A DNA stretch of 5,591 nucleotides, taken from the NCBI GenBank assembly GCA_003151595.1, contig PLXW01000079.1, positions 1-5,591 of the forward strand, in the 5' to 3' direction. Position 1 is the first letter of the stretch, and the number at the start of each line of letters is the position of its first letter. Of the stretch, positions 1-5,591 are shown piece by piece. The stretch comes from Myxococcales bacterium. GTDB lineage: Bacteria > Myxococcota > Polyangia > Polyangiales > Polyangiaceae. A program made the translations under genes and the position numbers. The notes under the pieces are model-generated. The model searched no databases, had not been told where the DNA came from, and saw only the letters and a program-made list of their open reading frames with translations.

Positions 1-1727
1 ACGTCGGGGTGCGCCTTCTCGATCTCGTCGAGCAGGACGACGGCGTGCGGGTTCTTGGCGATGGCATCGGTGAGCAGGCCGCCTTGGTCGAACCCGACGT
101 AGCCGGGCGGCGCGCCGATCAAGCGCGAGACCGTGTGGCGCTCCATGTACTCGCTCATGTCGAAGCGAACGAGGTTGATGCCGAGCGTCTTGGCGAGCTG
201 CTTTGCCACCTCGGTCTTTCCCACGCCGGTGGGGCCGGTGAAGAGGAACGAGCCGATCGGCTTCTCGACGTTTCGTAGCCCGGCGCGCGCCAGCTTCATC
301 GCCGAGACGAGATGGCCGATGGCCACCTCTTGACCGAAGACGACCTTCTTCAGCTCGACGTCGAGATTTCGCAATGACTCGCGATCGTCGCTCGACACTT
401 CGCGCGGCGGGATCTGCGCCATGCGCGCGAGCACGGTCTCGACCTCGACGACGTCGACCACGCTCTTCCCGTTCAACTTCGCGCCGGCGCCGGCTTCGTC
501 GAGGAGATCGATCGCCTTGTCGGGCAGGCGCCGATCATTCAGGTACTTCGCCGAGAGGGTCGCGGCGGCCTCGATGGCCTCGGGCGTGAACGTGACGCCG
601 TGGTACTCGGCATACGATTTTTCGAGCCCCTTCAAGATCGCGATCGTGTCTTCGACGCTCGGCTCGTTCACCTCCACGCGCTGGAAGCGACGCGAGAGCG
701 CGCGGTCTTTCTCGAAGTGCGATCGGAACTCTTCGAACGTCGTCGAGCCGATGCAGCGCAACCGCCCCGAGGCGAGCGCGGGCTTCAAGAGGTTCGAGGC
801 GTCCATCGTGCCGCCGCTGGTCGCGCCGGCGCCGACGATCGTGTGGATCTCGTCGATGAACAGGATCGCGCCGTCGATCTTCTGAAGCGCCTGCATCACT
901 TGCTTCACGCGCTCTTCGAAGTCGCCGCGGTACCGCGTGCCGGCCATGAGCGCGCCCATGTCGAGCGAGTAGATGGCGGCGTTCTTCAGCGCTGCGGGCA
1001 CCTCGCCTTCGTCGATCTTCCGTGCCAGCCCTTCCACGATCGCCGTCTTGCCGACGCCGGCGTCGCCCACGAGGAGCGCGTTGTTCTTCTTCCGTCGCGC
1101 GAGGATGTGGATGACCCGCTCCACTTCCTTCTGCCGCCCGATCAGCGGATCGATCCGTTTCGCCTTGGCCTCTTCGTTGAGGTTGATCGTGTAGGCCTTC
1201 AGCGGATCCTTCTTAGGCGCCTGGGCCGCGTCGCCATCGCCGGCGTCCGCCCCTTCCTTCTCGCGCGCCTCGCCCCCTTCGCCTTCCTCGGACTTCGAGA
1301 TGCCGTGCGCGACGTACGCGACGACATCGAGGCGCGTCACGCCCTGCGTCTCGAGCATCGACACGGCGAACGAGTCGCGCTCGGCGAAGATCGCGACCAG
1401 CACGTTCGCGCCCGTCACTTCCTCTTTGCCCGACGACTGCACGTGCGCCGCCGCGCGCCGGATCGCGCGCTGCACGCCGATCGACGGCTGCGGCGCGCCC
1501 GAGATCGCGTCTTCGCCGACCTGCTCCAGCTGCTCGTCCATGAACCGCTCGAGATCCTTCTTCAAGCGCGTGATGTCGCCCCCCGCGCTCTTCACGACGA
1601 GCGCCGTCGCGTCGTCGAACAGCAGCGCATAGAGCAGGTGCTCGATCGTCAGGTACTCGTGCCCTCGACGCGCGGCCTCCTGCGACGCCAGCGCCAACGC
1701 GATCTCGACTTCAGGGCTGATGCGCAT
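1..1727 (-). CDS. clpA: ATP-dependent Clp protease ATP-binding subunit ClpA (3' end outside window)
   Basis: ClpA is the hexameric AAA+ unfoldase that feeds substrates, including N-degron proteins handed over by ClpS, into the ClpP peptidase in the cytoplasm. The window holds 575 complete codons, roughly three quarters of the usual ~750 residues. Residues 1-142 are the two-repeat Clp N-domain, followed by an acidic Gly/Ala linker (about 143-175). D1 has Walker A GDAGVGKT (221-228), pore motif YRGDFE (266-271), Walker B ILFIDEIH (288-295) and arginine-finger region RALSRRF (342-348). D2 has Walker A GPTGVGKT (498-505), pore loop GYVGFDQGG (542-550) and Walker B with DEIEKAHPD at the window edge. 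The pore loop and DEIEKAHPD distinguish it as ClpA rather than a diverged relative. The IGL/IGF loop that docks ClpP lies beyond the edge and cannot be checked. The ATG follows the clpS stop by two bases, with GGAG five bases upstream, so translation is probably coupled. Confidence 0.97.
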   Translation of the reverse strand, partial: MRISPEVEIALALASQEAARRGHEYLTIEHLLYALLFDDATALVVKSAGGDITRLKKDLERFMDEQLEQVGEDAISGAPQPSIGVQRAIRRAAAHVQSSGKEEVTGANVLVAIFAERDSFAVSMLETQGVTRLDVVAYVAHGISKSEEGEGGEAREKEGADAGDGDAAQAPKKDPLKAYTINLNEEAKAKRIDPLIGRQKEVERVIHILARRKKNNALLVGDAGVGKTAIVEGLARKIDEGEVPAALKNAAIYSLDMGALMAGTRYRGDFEERVKQVMQALQKIDGAILFIDEIHTIVGAGATSGGTMDASNLLKPALASGRLRCIGSTTFEEFRSHFEKDRALSRRFQRVEVNEPSVEDTIAILKGLEKSYAEYHGVTFTPEAIEAAATLSAKYLNDRRLPDKAIDLLDEAGAGAKLNGKSVVDVVEVETVLARMAQIPPREVSSDDRESLRNLDVELKKVVFGQEVAIGHLVSAMKLARAGLRNVEKPIGSFLFTGPTGVGKTEVAKQLAKTLGINLVRFDMSEYMERHTVSRLIGAPPGYVGFDQGGLLTDAIAKNPHAVVLLDEIEKAHPD

Positions 1728-1729
1728 CG

Positions 1730-2086
1730 TCACTCCGGCTCCGCGGTCACGAGCAGCGGCATTCCGTTGTCGCGCGCGTGCTTGGTTACTTCTTCGACTT
1801 TGGTCTCGGCGACGTCGCGCGTGTAGGTGCCGGCGACGCCGCTCCCCTTCTTGTGAACGGTCAGCATGATGTGCGTCGCCTCGGCTTGCGTCCTGTGAAA
1901 GAAGCGGATGAGCGCGTCGATGACGAACTCCATCGTGGTGTAGTCGTCGTTGTGGAAGACGACGCGATACTTCCGCGGGATGTTCGTCTTCGGTCGCTCG
2001 CGGACGTCGACGCCGGTCTCGTGCTCTTCGTCGGGGCGAGGGGCGCGCGGGGGCGGCGGCTTCGGCGGGTCTTTGGGGTCGGGCAT
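1730..2086 (-). CDS. clpS: ClpS, N-degron adaptor for ClpA
   Basis: ClpS binds proteins with destabilising N-terminal residues (Phe, Leu, Trp, Tyr) and delivers them to the ClpA N-domain. From the ATG at 2086 the protein has 118 residues, against 106 in E. coli. Residues 39-115 are the ClpS fold. N46-D47-D48-Y-T50 and M52 match the E. coli pocket Asn34/Asp35/Asp36/Thr38/Met40, and H78 matches His66. AETK with K96 matches the ClpA-contact region. Residues 1-38 are an unusual Pro- and charge-rich tail. Upstream in-frame starts exist, notably an ATG at 2128. I prefer 2086 because it gives a normal-sized ClpS and the extra residues look unconserved. Neither ATG has a Shine-Dalgarno sequence, and a C-run directly precedes the 2086 start. 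It is first in a clpS-clpA operon and divergent from the kinase gene. Confidence 0.95.
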   Translation of the reverse strand: MPDPKDPPKPPPPRAPRPDEEHETGVDVRERPKTNIPRKYRVVFHNDDYTTMEFVIDALIRFFHRTQAEATHIMLTVHKKGSGVAGTYTRDVAETKVEEVTKHARDNGMPLLVTAEPE

Positions 2087-2126
2087 GGGGGGAGGGGAGT
2101 CGCGAGCCGGAAAACCGACTCTGGCC

Positions 2127-2154
2127 ATTGTGCGTACGCCGCCGCGCAAAACAA
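2127..2154 (-). promoter_or_regulatory. candidate sigma70-type promoter for clpS-clpA
   Basis: On the minus strand TTGTTT (2154-2149) and CACAAT (2132-2127) are separated by 16 bases. They match the -35 and -10 consensus at 3/6 and 4/6 positions. Transcription would begin near 2120, leaving a leader of about 33 bases before the ATG at 2086. It would also exclude the alternative clpS start at 2128. The match is weak and is supported mainly by its position in the divergent gap. Confidence 0.25.
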
Positions 2155-2187
2155 GGGGCGCGCGCGACTCGAAGACGATCGAGGCTC

Positions 2188-2196
2188 TGCTAGGGT
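2188..2196 (+). promoter_or_regulatory. candidate extended -10 for the kinase gene
   Basis: TGCTAGGGT fits an extended -10 pattern (TGn followed by a TAnnnT hexamer) about 36 bases before the kinase ATG. Only a poor -35 (TCGAAG at 2169-2174, 16-base spacer) is visible. The region between it and the ATG has no Shine-Dalgarno sequence. This is the best promoter-like word in the gap on this strand, but the evidence is only a short motif. Confidence 0.25.
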
Positions 2197-2232
2197 TGCG
2201 CGGTCTCGCTCGCCGCAGCCCGATTTCACTCC

Positions 2233-3561
2233 ATGCCCGCCGCACTCCACGAGAACACGATCGTCGCCGGTCGCTATCGCCTCAATCGCGTGATTGGGCG
2301 CGGCGGCATGGGGTCGGTGTGGCACGCCACGAACCTGGGGCTCGACGTGCCGTGCGCCGTGAAGTTCATCGACGCCCAGATGGTTCACCTCCCCGAAGTC
2401 ACGCAGCGCTTCGAGCGCGAAGCGAAGGCGGCCGCGCAGATCCGCAGCCCCAACGTGGTGAACATCCTCGAGCACGGCGTGCACGACGGCCTGCCGTTCA
2501 TCGCCATGGAGCTGCTCGACGGCGAAGACCTCGGCAAGCGAATCAACCGCGTGCTCAAGATGCCGCCGCGCGAAGTGGCGTCGATCGTCACGCAGGTGTG
2601 CCGCGCGCTGTCGAGAGCGCATGCGCTGGAGATCGTTCATCGCGATTTGAAGCCGGACAACATCTTCCTCGTGCGTGACGACGACCGCGAGATCGCCAAG
2701 GTCCTCGATTTCGGAATTGCCAAGCGCACGTCGGTGACGCTCGGCGAAGGGGAGCAGACCAAAGCCGGCGCGATGCTCGGGACGCCGTACTACATGAGCC
2801 CGGAGCAAGCGCAGGGGCTCCGCATCGACTACCGGAGCGATCTCTGGTCCGTGGCCGTCATCGCCTTTCGATGCATCACGGGGGTGCTTCCGTTCCGAAG
2901 CGAAGCGCTGGGCGATCTGCTGGTGAAGATCATCGTGCATCCGCTGCCGGTGCCGTCGAAGACGACGGTCGGTGTTCCGCCGGCGTTCGATGCGTGGTGG
3001 GCGCGCGCCGCCGAGCGCGATCCAGCCAGGCGTTTTCAGAGCGCCAAGGAGCTCGCCGAGTCGCTGGTGCTGGCGCTCGGCGTGTCGCAGTGGATCGAAG
3101 CGGAAGATCGCGCGTCGCGGAGCTCGGGTCGGACGCCGCACGCGCCGATGCCGTCGATGTCGTCGTCGCGCGGCGAACGTGAGGCAGAGCACACCGGGTC
3201 GCCGATCTCGCGGACGCACGGGCGCGCCGCGGCCGAGGCGGCGAAGCGCGAGTCGTCGAATGGCTTCTCGGGGTTCGTCCTGGGGCTGCTCGCGGCTGCG
3301 GCGATCGCCGGCGGCGTGTTTCTGCTGCGCGGAAACGTGACGTTCGAGTGGGATCGTCCGGCGCGCGCGGTGAGCGTGGAGTCGGCGGAACCGGACGCGT
3401 CGGCGAGCGCGGCGGTCGTTCCATCGGCGAGCGCCTCATCGGTGCCGCGCGCCAAGAGGCGTCTGCTCCCCGGGCCCAGACCTACACCCGCGCCCAAACC
3501 GGCGCCCGCCTCGGTCGATCCCGCGTCGCCGAGCGACGCCGGAACCGACGCGCTAGACTAG
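2233..3561 (+). CDS. Membrane-anchored Hanks-type Ser/Thr protein kinase (PknB-like)
   Basis: This 442-residue protein should phosphorylate Ser/Thr residues on cytoplasmic targets. The kinase domain spans about residues 14-285. Visible motifs are the Gly-rich loop GRGGMGSV (22-29), the ATP-anchoring Lys in AVK (K44), a likely alpha-C Glu (E63), and the catalytic loop HRDLKPDN (136-143; D138 as base, N143 for Mg). DFG is at 159-161 and the activation-segment end GTPYYMSPE at 183-191. D203 stabilises the loop, and an Arg in DPARRF (263-268) fits subdomain XI. All catalytic residues are present, and the HRD arginine suggests activation by loop phosphorylation. A polar linker (about 286-344) leads to one transmembrane helix (about 345-365). 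The 77-residue outer tail is Ala/Ser/Pro-rich with no recognisable sensor domain. The ATG puts 13 residues before the RYRL strand, which is typical. The stop lies four bases before the next gene. The family is certain; the substrate is unknown. Confidence 0.96.
   Translation: MPAALHENTIVAGRYRLNRVIGRGGMGSVWHATNLGLDVPCAVKFIDAQMVHLPEVTQRFEREAKAAAQIRSPNVVNILEHGVHDGLPFIAMELLDGEDLGKRINRVLKMPPREVASIVTQVCRALSRAHALEIVHRDLKPDNIFLVRDDDREIAKVLDFGIAKRTSVTLGEGEQTKAGAMLGTPYYMSPEQAQGLRIDYRSDLWSVAVIAFRCITGVLPFRSEALGDLLVKIIVHPLPVPSKTTVGVPPAFDAWWARAAERDPARRFQSAKELAESLVLALGVSQWIEAEDRASRSSGRTPHAPMPSMSSSRGEREAEHTGSPISRTHGRAAAEAAKRESSNGFSGFVLGLLAAAAIAGGVFLLRGNVTFEWDRPARAVSVESAEPDASASAAVVPSASASSVPRAKRRLLPGPRPTPAPKPAPASVDPASPSDAGTDALD
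3554..3559 (+). promoter_or_regulatory. candidate -10 element for a leaderless start at 3566
   Basis: TAGACT overlaps the kinase stop codon and ends six bases before the next ATG, the spacing expected if the transcript begins at or next to the start codon. No -35 match is seen 15-18 bases upstream. AGGG at 3560-3563 is too close to the ATG (two bases) for a good Shine-Dalgarno. The downstream gene could therefore be read both from the kinase transcript and from its own leaderless mRNA. This is inference from spacing. Confidence 0.3.
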
Positions 3562-3565
3562 GGCG

Positions 3566-4357
3566 ATGGACCCGCGTGCGGCTGCCGACGCGCTCGTCCG
3601 CGCCACGCTGGCTCTCGCCGATGCGTCGCTGCGCGTGGCCCACCTGCGCGGTCTCATCCGCGAGATGCGCTCTGACGAGCTCGCGCCCGGGCTCGAGGTG
3701 ATGTGCGCGCGCGCCGAGCAAGCGGAGCCGCGCGCGCGCGAGTGCCTCGTGTCGCTCGTCGATGCGCTGGCGGGAACCGACGCCGAGCTACGCGAAGCCG
3801 TGCAGCGACTGCGTGAGGAGGCGGCCGGCGAGTCGCATCTCGCGCTCGAACGCTTGTTGCGGTCGCCTCTACCGAGCACGTCGCCGCCGCCGGGGCCTCC
3901 GAAGAAAGAGACCATCCCCGACTATGGCAAGGGGCGCCCGCTCACGCTCGGCGAACGGAAGTCGCTCGCGCGAAAACCGGATCGCGACATGCTCGCGCGT
4001 CTGCTGCTCGATCCGCACCCCGACGTCATCCATCGCCTGCTGGCGAACCCGCGGCTCACAGAGGACGACGTCATTCGCCTGGCGACGAAGCGCCCGTGTC
4101 GCCCCGACGTCCTGGCCGAGCTCGCACGATCTTCGAAGTGGATGCATCGCTCGCGCGTGCGCCTGTCGATCGTTCTCAACCCGAACACGCCGGTCGACCT
4201 CGCGGCGCCGATCGTGAGCCTGCTGATGCGGCAGGAGCTGAAGATGGTCGTCGAGTCGAAGGCGGTCGCGCCGCTCGTTCGCGCGCTCTGCCACGAGCAC
4301 CTGGAGCGCCGTCCGCCGGTCGACTTCGCGGACGACGACGACGTTCGGCTTCAGTGA
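3566..4357 (+). CDS. Uncharacterised protein with LRV/HEAT-like helical repeats
   Basis: This 263-residue protein is predicted to be soluble: no signal peptide or membrane segment is visible. Residues 1-100 are rich in Ala, Leu, Arg and Glu and should be helical, possibly coiled. A Pro-rich hinge follows (101-119). The C-terminal half (about 126-248) carries a pattern like leucine-rich-repeat-variant or HEAT-type units. V154 is followed seven residues later by N161-P162, and V198 seven residues later by N205-P206, each leading into an amphipathic helix. A third, degenerate unit lacking the Asn-Pro may cover about 222-246. The end is acidic (DDDD, 256-259). Such folds usually bind proteins, and no catalytic motif is seen. 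It starts four bases after the kinase stop, so co-expression with the kinase is likely and a partner or substrate role is possible. I do not recognise a named family. The gene call is firm because it is a long frame in a tight gene pair with patterned, protein-like sequence. Confidence 0.88.
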   Translation: MDPRAAADALVRATLALADASLRVAHLRGLIREMRSDELAPGLEVMCARAEQAEPRARECLVSLVDALAGTDAELREAVQRLREEAAGESHLALERLLRSPLPSTSPPPGPPKKETIPDYGKGRPLTLGERKSLARKPDRDMLARLLLDPHPDVIHRLLANPRLTEDDVIRLATKRPCRPDVLAELARSSKWMHRSRVRLSIVLNPNTPVDLAAPIVSLLMRQELKMVVESKAVAPLVRALCHEHLERRPPVDFADDDDVRLQ

Positions 4358-4399
4358 CGCGCGCGACTGACGCGGGGCTTCCGTGACGGGCCCGAGCGC

Positions 4400-4765
4400 T
4401 CACCCCTCTTCTTCGTCGATCTCCCAGCGCGCCAGCGCCGTCAGTCCGAGCGCGGCCGCGCACGATGGGCACAACGGCGGCTCTTCGCGTCGTGTCTCGT
4501 CGCCGCGCGTCCAGACGTAGAGGCCGTGACCGGCGATGGCGTGGCCGTCGTCTTCGTCTTCGCTCACGGGCTCGCCGCACACGTCGCACGCATCACGCGG
4601 CGGCTCGGCGAAGAGCTCGTCGTGCGAAGCGCTGGCGAACGCGCTCTCGATCGTCTTCGGTGAATCGAACGACACCGCCGCGGGGACCGGATCCGATGGA
4701 CGCTCGGACGCCGCCGGTTCCACCGGAGCCGCCACCACGTCCAAGATTTGCCGCGAAGCGCCCAT
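4400..4765 (-). CDS. Small acidic protein with a four-cysteine zinc-ribbon-like motif
   Basis: From the ATG at 4765 this is a 121-residue protein. Residues 1-56 are Ala/Pro/Ser-rich and probably disordered. The second half has two cysteine knuckles, C60-x2-C63-Gly and C99-x2-C102, separated by 35 residues. This is the layout of a zinc ribbon binding one Zn with four Cys. Between them are an acidic patch (SEDEDD, 68-73), two His and a GLYVWTRGDE segment that looks like a beta-strand pair. The C-terminus is acidic (EIDEEEG). No enzyme motif is visible, so a structural, nucleic-acid-binding or protein-binding role is possible but unproven. A longer version from a TTG at 4873 would add 36 residues with no protein-like pattern, so I reject it. 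The gene is convergent with the LRV-like gene (42-base gap, no obvious terminator) and lies 177 bases downstream of the phosphatase on the same strand. Confidence 0.8.
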   Translation of the reverse strand: MGASRQILDVVAAPVEPAASERPSDPVPAAVSFDSPKTIESAFASASHDELFAEPPRDACDVCGEPVSEDEDDGHAIAGHGLYVWTRGDETRREEPPLCPSCAAALGLTALARWEIDEEEG

Positions 4766-4774
4766 CGCCGGGAA

Positions 4775-4780
4775 ACGATA
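4775..4780 (-). promoter_or_regulatory. candidate -10 for the zinc-ribbon gene
   Basis: On the minus strand TATCGT sits nine bases before the ATG at 4765, with no Shine-Dalgarno between them and no good -35 upstream. Transcription would start only a few bases before the ATG, so the mRNA would be nearly leaderless. If real, it supports 4765 as the start and separate expression from the phosphatase. The evidence is a single 4/6 hexamer match plus position. Confidence 0.27.
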
Positions 4781-4887
4781 GCTCAAGCCGGCGTGACCCG
4801 CACGAGGCAGCGGCCGCTCATTTTCCAAGCAACATCTTGCGCGAACGATCCGATGGGATGGAGATGGGAACAAAATCCGGGATCGAT

Positions 4888-4914
4888 CGCGAACAGCCCG
4901 CGGCGTTGTTCGCG
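4888..4914 (-). terminator. hairpin downstream of the phosphatase, possible terminator
   Basis: A perfect 8-bp inverted repeat (CGCGAACA at 4888-4895 against TGTTCGCG at 4907-4914) encloses 11 bases. An inner GCC/GGC pairing (4896-4898 with 4902-4904) is also possible. On the minus strand it begins 28 bases after the phosphatase stop. A short TTTTGTT run follows about ten bases after the stem, too far and too short for a classical intrinsic terminator. It may instead protect the 3' end or assist Rho-dependent termination. The rest of the 4766-4942 spacer shows no gene I can support. Confidence 0.35.
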
Positions 4915-4942
4915 CTGAGCGTCGTTCGCGGCGAAGCGAGCG

Positions 4943-5591
4943 TCAGCGCAGCAGCAGGAACGCCGTAGCCCCGAGCATCGCGACGACGCAGAGCACGAGC
5001 GCCACCACGACCCACGCCGGCACGTGCGTCCCCGGGATCGAGATGCGCTCCTCGTCGTCGCCGTGCGGGCCTTGCTCCTGCCACGGACCCGCGGGGAGCG
5101 AAGACACTCCGCCAGGACCAGGCGCGCCGCTGCTGCGCGTCGCCGGATCCGCCGCGCCGTCAACCGGCGCGTAGAGGTTGGCGGGCATGCCACCCTTGCT
5201 CGGAGCTCCGGACGCGACGGCCGCCGCCATCTCGCGAAGGCTCTGGCGACGATGCGACTCGGTCGCTTCCATCGGCTCTTCGGGGAGCGTGTATTTGCGG
5301 TACTTCAGCGGCTCGGTGTCGGGCGCGAGCGCCTTCACCCCTTCGCCGTCGAAGTGCACCACGATGACCGTGATGTTGTCGTGACCGCCCGCCTGGTTCG
5401 CGCGCTCCGTCAGCGTCTTGCACGTCTCCAGCGGATCGGCCGACGAGCGGAGCACTTCGCGGATCTCGTCGAAGCGAACCATGCCCGAGAGGCCGTCGGA
5501 GCAAAGCAGGAGGATGTCCCCCTTGCGAAGCTCGACGTACGTGAGGTCGACCTGCACGGTGTCGCTCGTGCCGAGCGCCTGCAGGATGATG
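4943..5591 (-). CDS. PP2C-family Ser/Thr phosphatase with C-terminal membrane anchor (5' end outside window)
   Basis: PP2C (PPM) enzymes are Mg/Mn-dependent phosphatases that reverse Hanks-kinase phosphorylation. The window holds the last 215 residues; the N-terminal half, with the first metal-binding Asp motifs, lies beyond the right edge. In-window residues 1-80 contain the late PP2C signatures: LGTSD, GDILLLCSDGLSG with D32 as a metal ligand, and AGGHDNITVIVV with D71 and N72. These match bacterial Stp/PrpC-type enzymes. A GTG at 5557 is internal, because the frame stays open to the edge and the preceding residues fit the family. After the catalytic domain comes a linker of about 100 residues rich in Ala, Gly, Pro and Ser. 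A hydrophobic helix (about 192-212) then leads to a final Leu/Arg end, so the protein is probably tail-anchored with its active site in the cytoplasm. It is the natural candidate antagonist of the kinase at 2233-3561, although the two genes are not co-transcribed. Confidence 0.94.
   Translation of the reverse strand, partial: IILQALGTSDTVQVDLTYVELRKGDILLLCSDGLSGMVRFDEIREVLRSSADPLETCKTLTERANQAGGHDNITVIVVHFDGEGVKALAPDTEPLKYRKYTLPEEPMEATESHRRQSLREMAAAVASGAPSKGGMPANLYAPVDGAADPATRSSGAPGPGGVSSLPAGPWQEQGPHGDDEERISIPGTHVPAWVVVALVLCVVAMLGATAFLLLR

Noticed and set aside
600..1826. A 408-codon open frame on the plus strand opposite clpA
   Set aside because: It is antisense to unmistakable ClpA sequence, is dominated by Arg, Leu, Val and Asp as expected from complementing GC-rich codons, and has no recognisable domain.
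2087..2245. Upstream extension of clpS to an ATG-like start at 2245 (53 extra residues)
   Set aside because: It would overlap the start of the kinase gene and the likely promoter region. The added residues are not conserved-looking, and ClpS is already full length from 2086.
1861..3219. A 452-codon open frame on the minus strand opposite the kinase and overlapping clpS
   Set aside because: It runs antisense to a fully conserved kinase domain and out of frame through clpS. Its Arg/His/Pro-rich composition is typical of a shadow frame.
4355..4390. Three TGACGSG direct repeats (4355-4361, 4368-4374, 4384-4390) in the convergent gap
   Set aside because: Spacings are uneven (13 and 16 bases), the first overlaps a stop codon, and short GC-rich words recur by chance in this composition.
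4387..4401. Short palindromes CGGGCCCG and GAGCGCTC as a bidirectional terminator
   Set aside because: They are perfect palindromes without a loop and have no T-run on either side, so they do not form a terminator hairpin.
4465..4968. A 167-codon plus-strand frame across the zinc-ribbon gene and spacer
   Set aside because: It is an Arg-rich translation antisense to the cysteine-patterned protein and overlaps the phosphatase end; no motif supports it.
1..5591. A defence island, mobile element or phage-related system
   Set aside because: No transposase, integrase, nuclease, toxin-antitoxin pair or terminal repeats are visible, and composition is uniform. The kinase and phosphatase fit normal signalling.

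Overview
The window is GC-rich, coding-dense bacterial DNA. It most resembles a myxobacterium (phylum Myxococcota, probably the Polyangia or Sorangium-like branch). That placement is inferred from three things: strong G/C preference at third codon positions, a membrane-anchored Hanks-type Ser/Thr kinase with an Ala/Ser/Pro-rich tail, and proteins of a style common in that group. No rRNA or other phylogenetic marker is present. I see no tRNA, CRISPR array, insertion sequence or attachment site.

Layout. (1) Positions 1-2086, minus strand: clpS followed two bases later by clpA, whose 3' end lies beyond the left edge. Together they encode the adaptor and the AAA+ unfoldase of the N-degron ClpAP protease. 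(2) Positions 2087-2232: a 146-bp divergent intergenic region that should hold promoters for both sides. (3) Positions 2233-4357, plus strand: a transmembrane Ser/Thr protein kinase, then, after four bases, an uncharacterised 263-residue protein with a helical, LRV-like (leucine-rich-repeat-variant) C-terminal half. (4) Positions 4400-4765, minus strand: a small acidic protein with two CxxC knuckles, convergent with the kinase pair. (5) Positions 4766-4942: a 177-bp spacer with a clear hairpin just after the next gene. (6) Positions 4943-5591, minus strand: the C-terminal part of a PP2C-type Ser/Thr phosphatase ending in a membrane anchor; its 5' end is beyond the right edge.

How the genes may work together. 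The kinase and PP2C phosphatase are a plausible antagonistic pair, both apparently membrane-tethered with cytoplasmic catalytic domains. The LRV-like protein is the best local candidate for a kinase partner or substrate because the two genes nearly touch. ClpS and ClpA form an ordinary housekeeping operon, and any link to the phosphorylation genes rests on adjacency alone. Several starts lack a Shine-Dalgarno sequence, and two have a -10-like hexamer a few bases before the ATG, which suggests leaderless or near-leaderless transcripts. I found no convincing new defence or mobile system; the least understood genes are the LRV-like protein and the zinc-ribbon protein.
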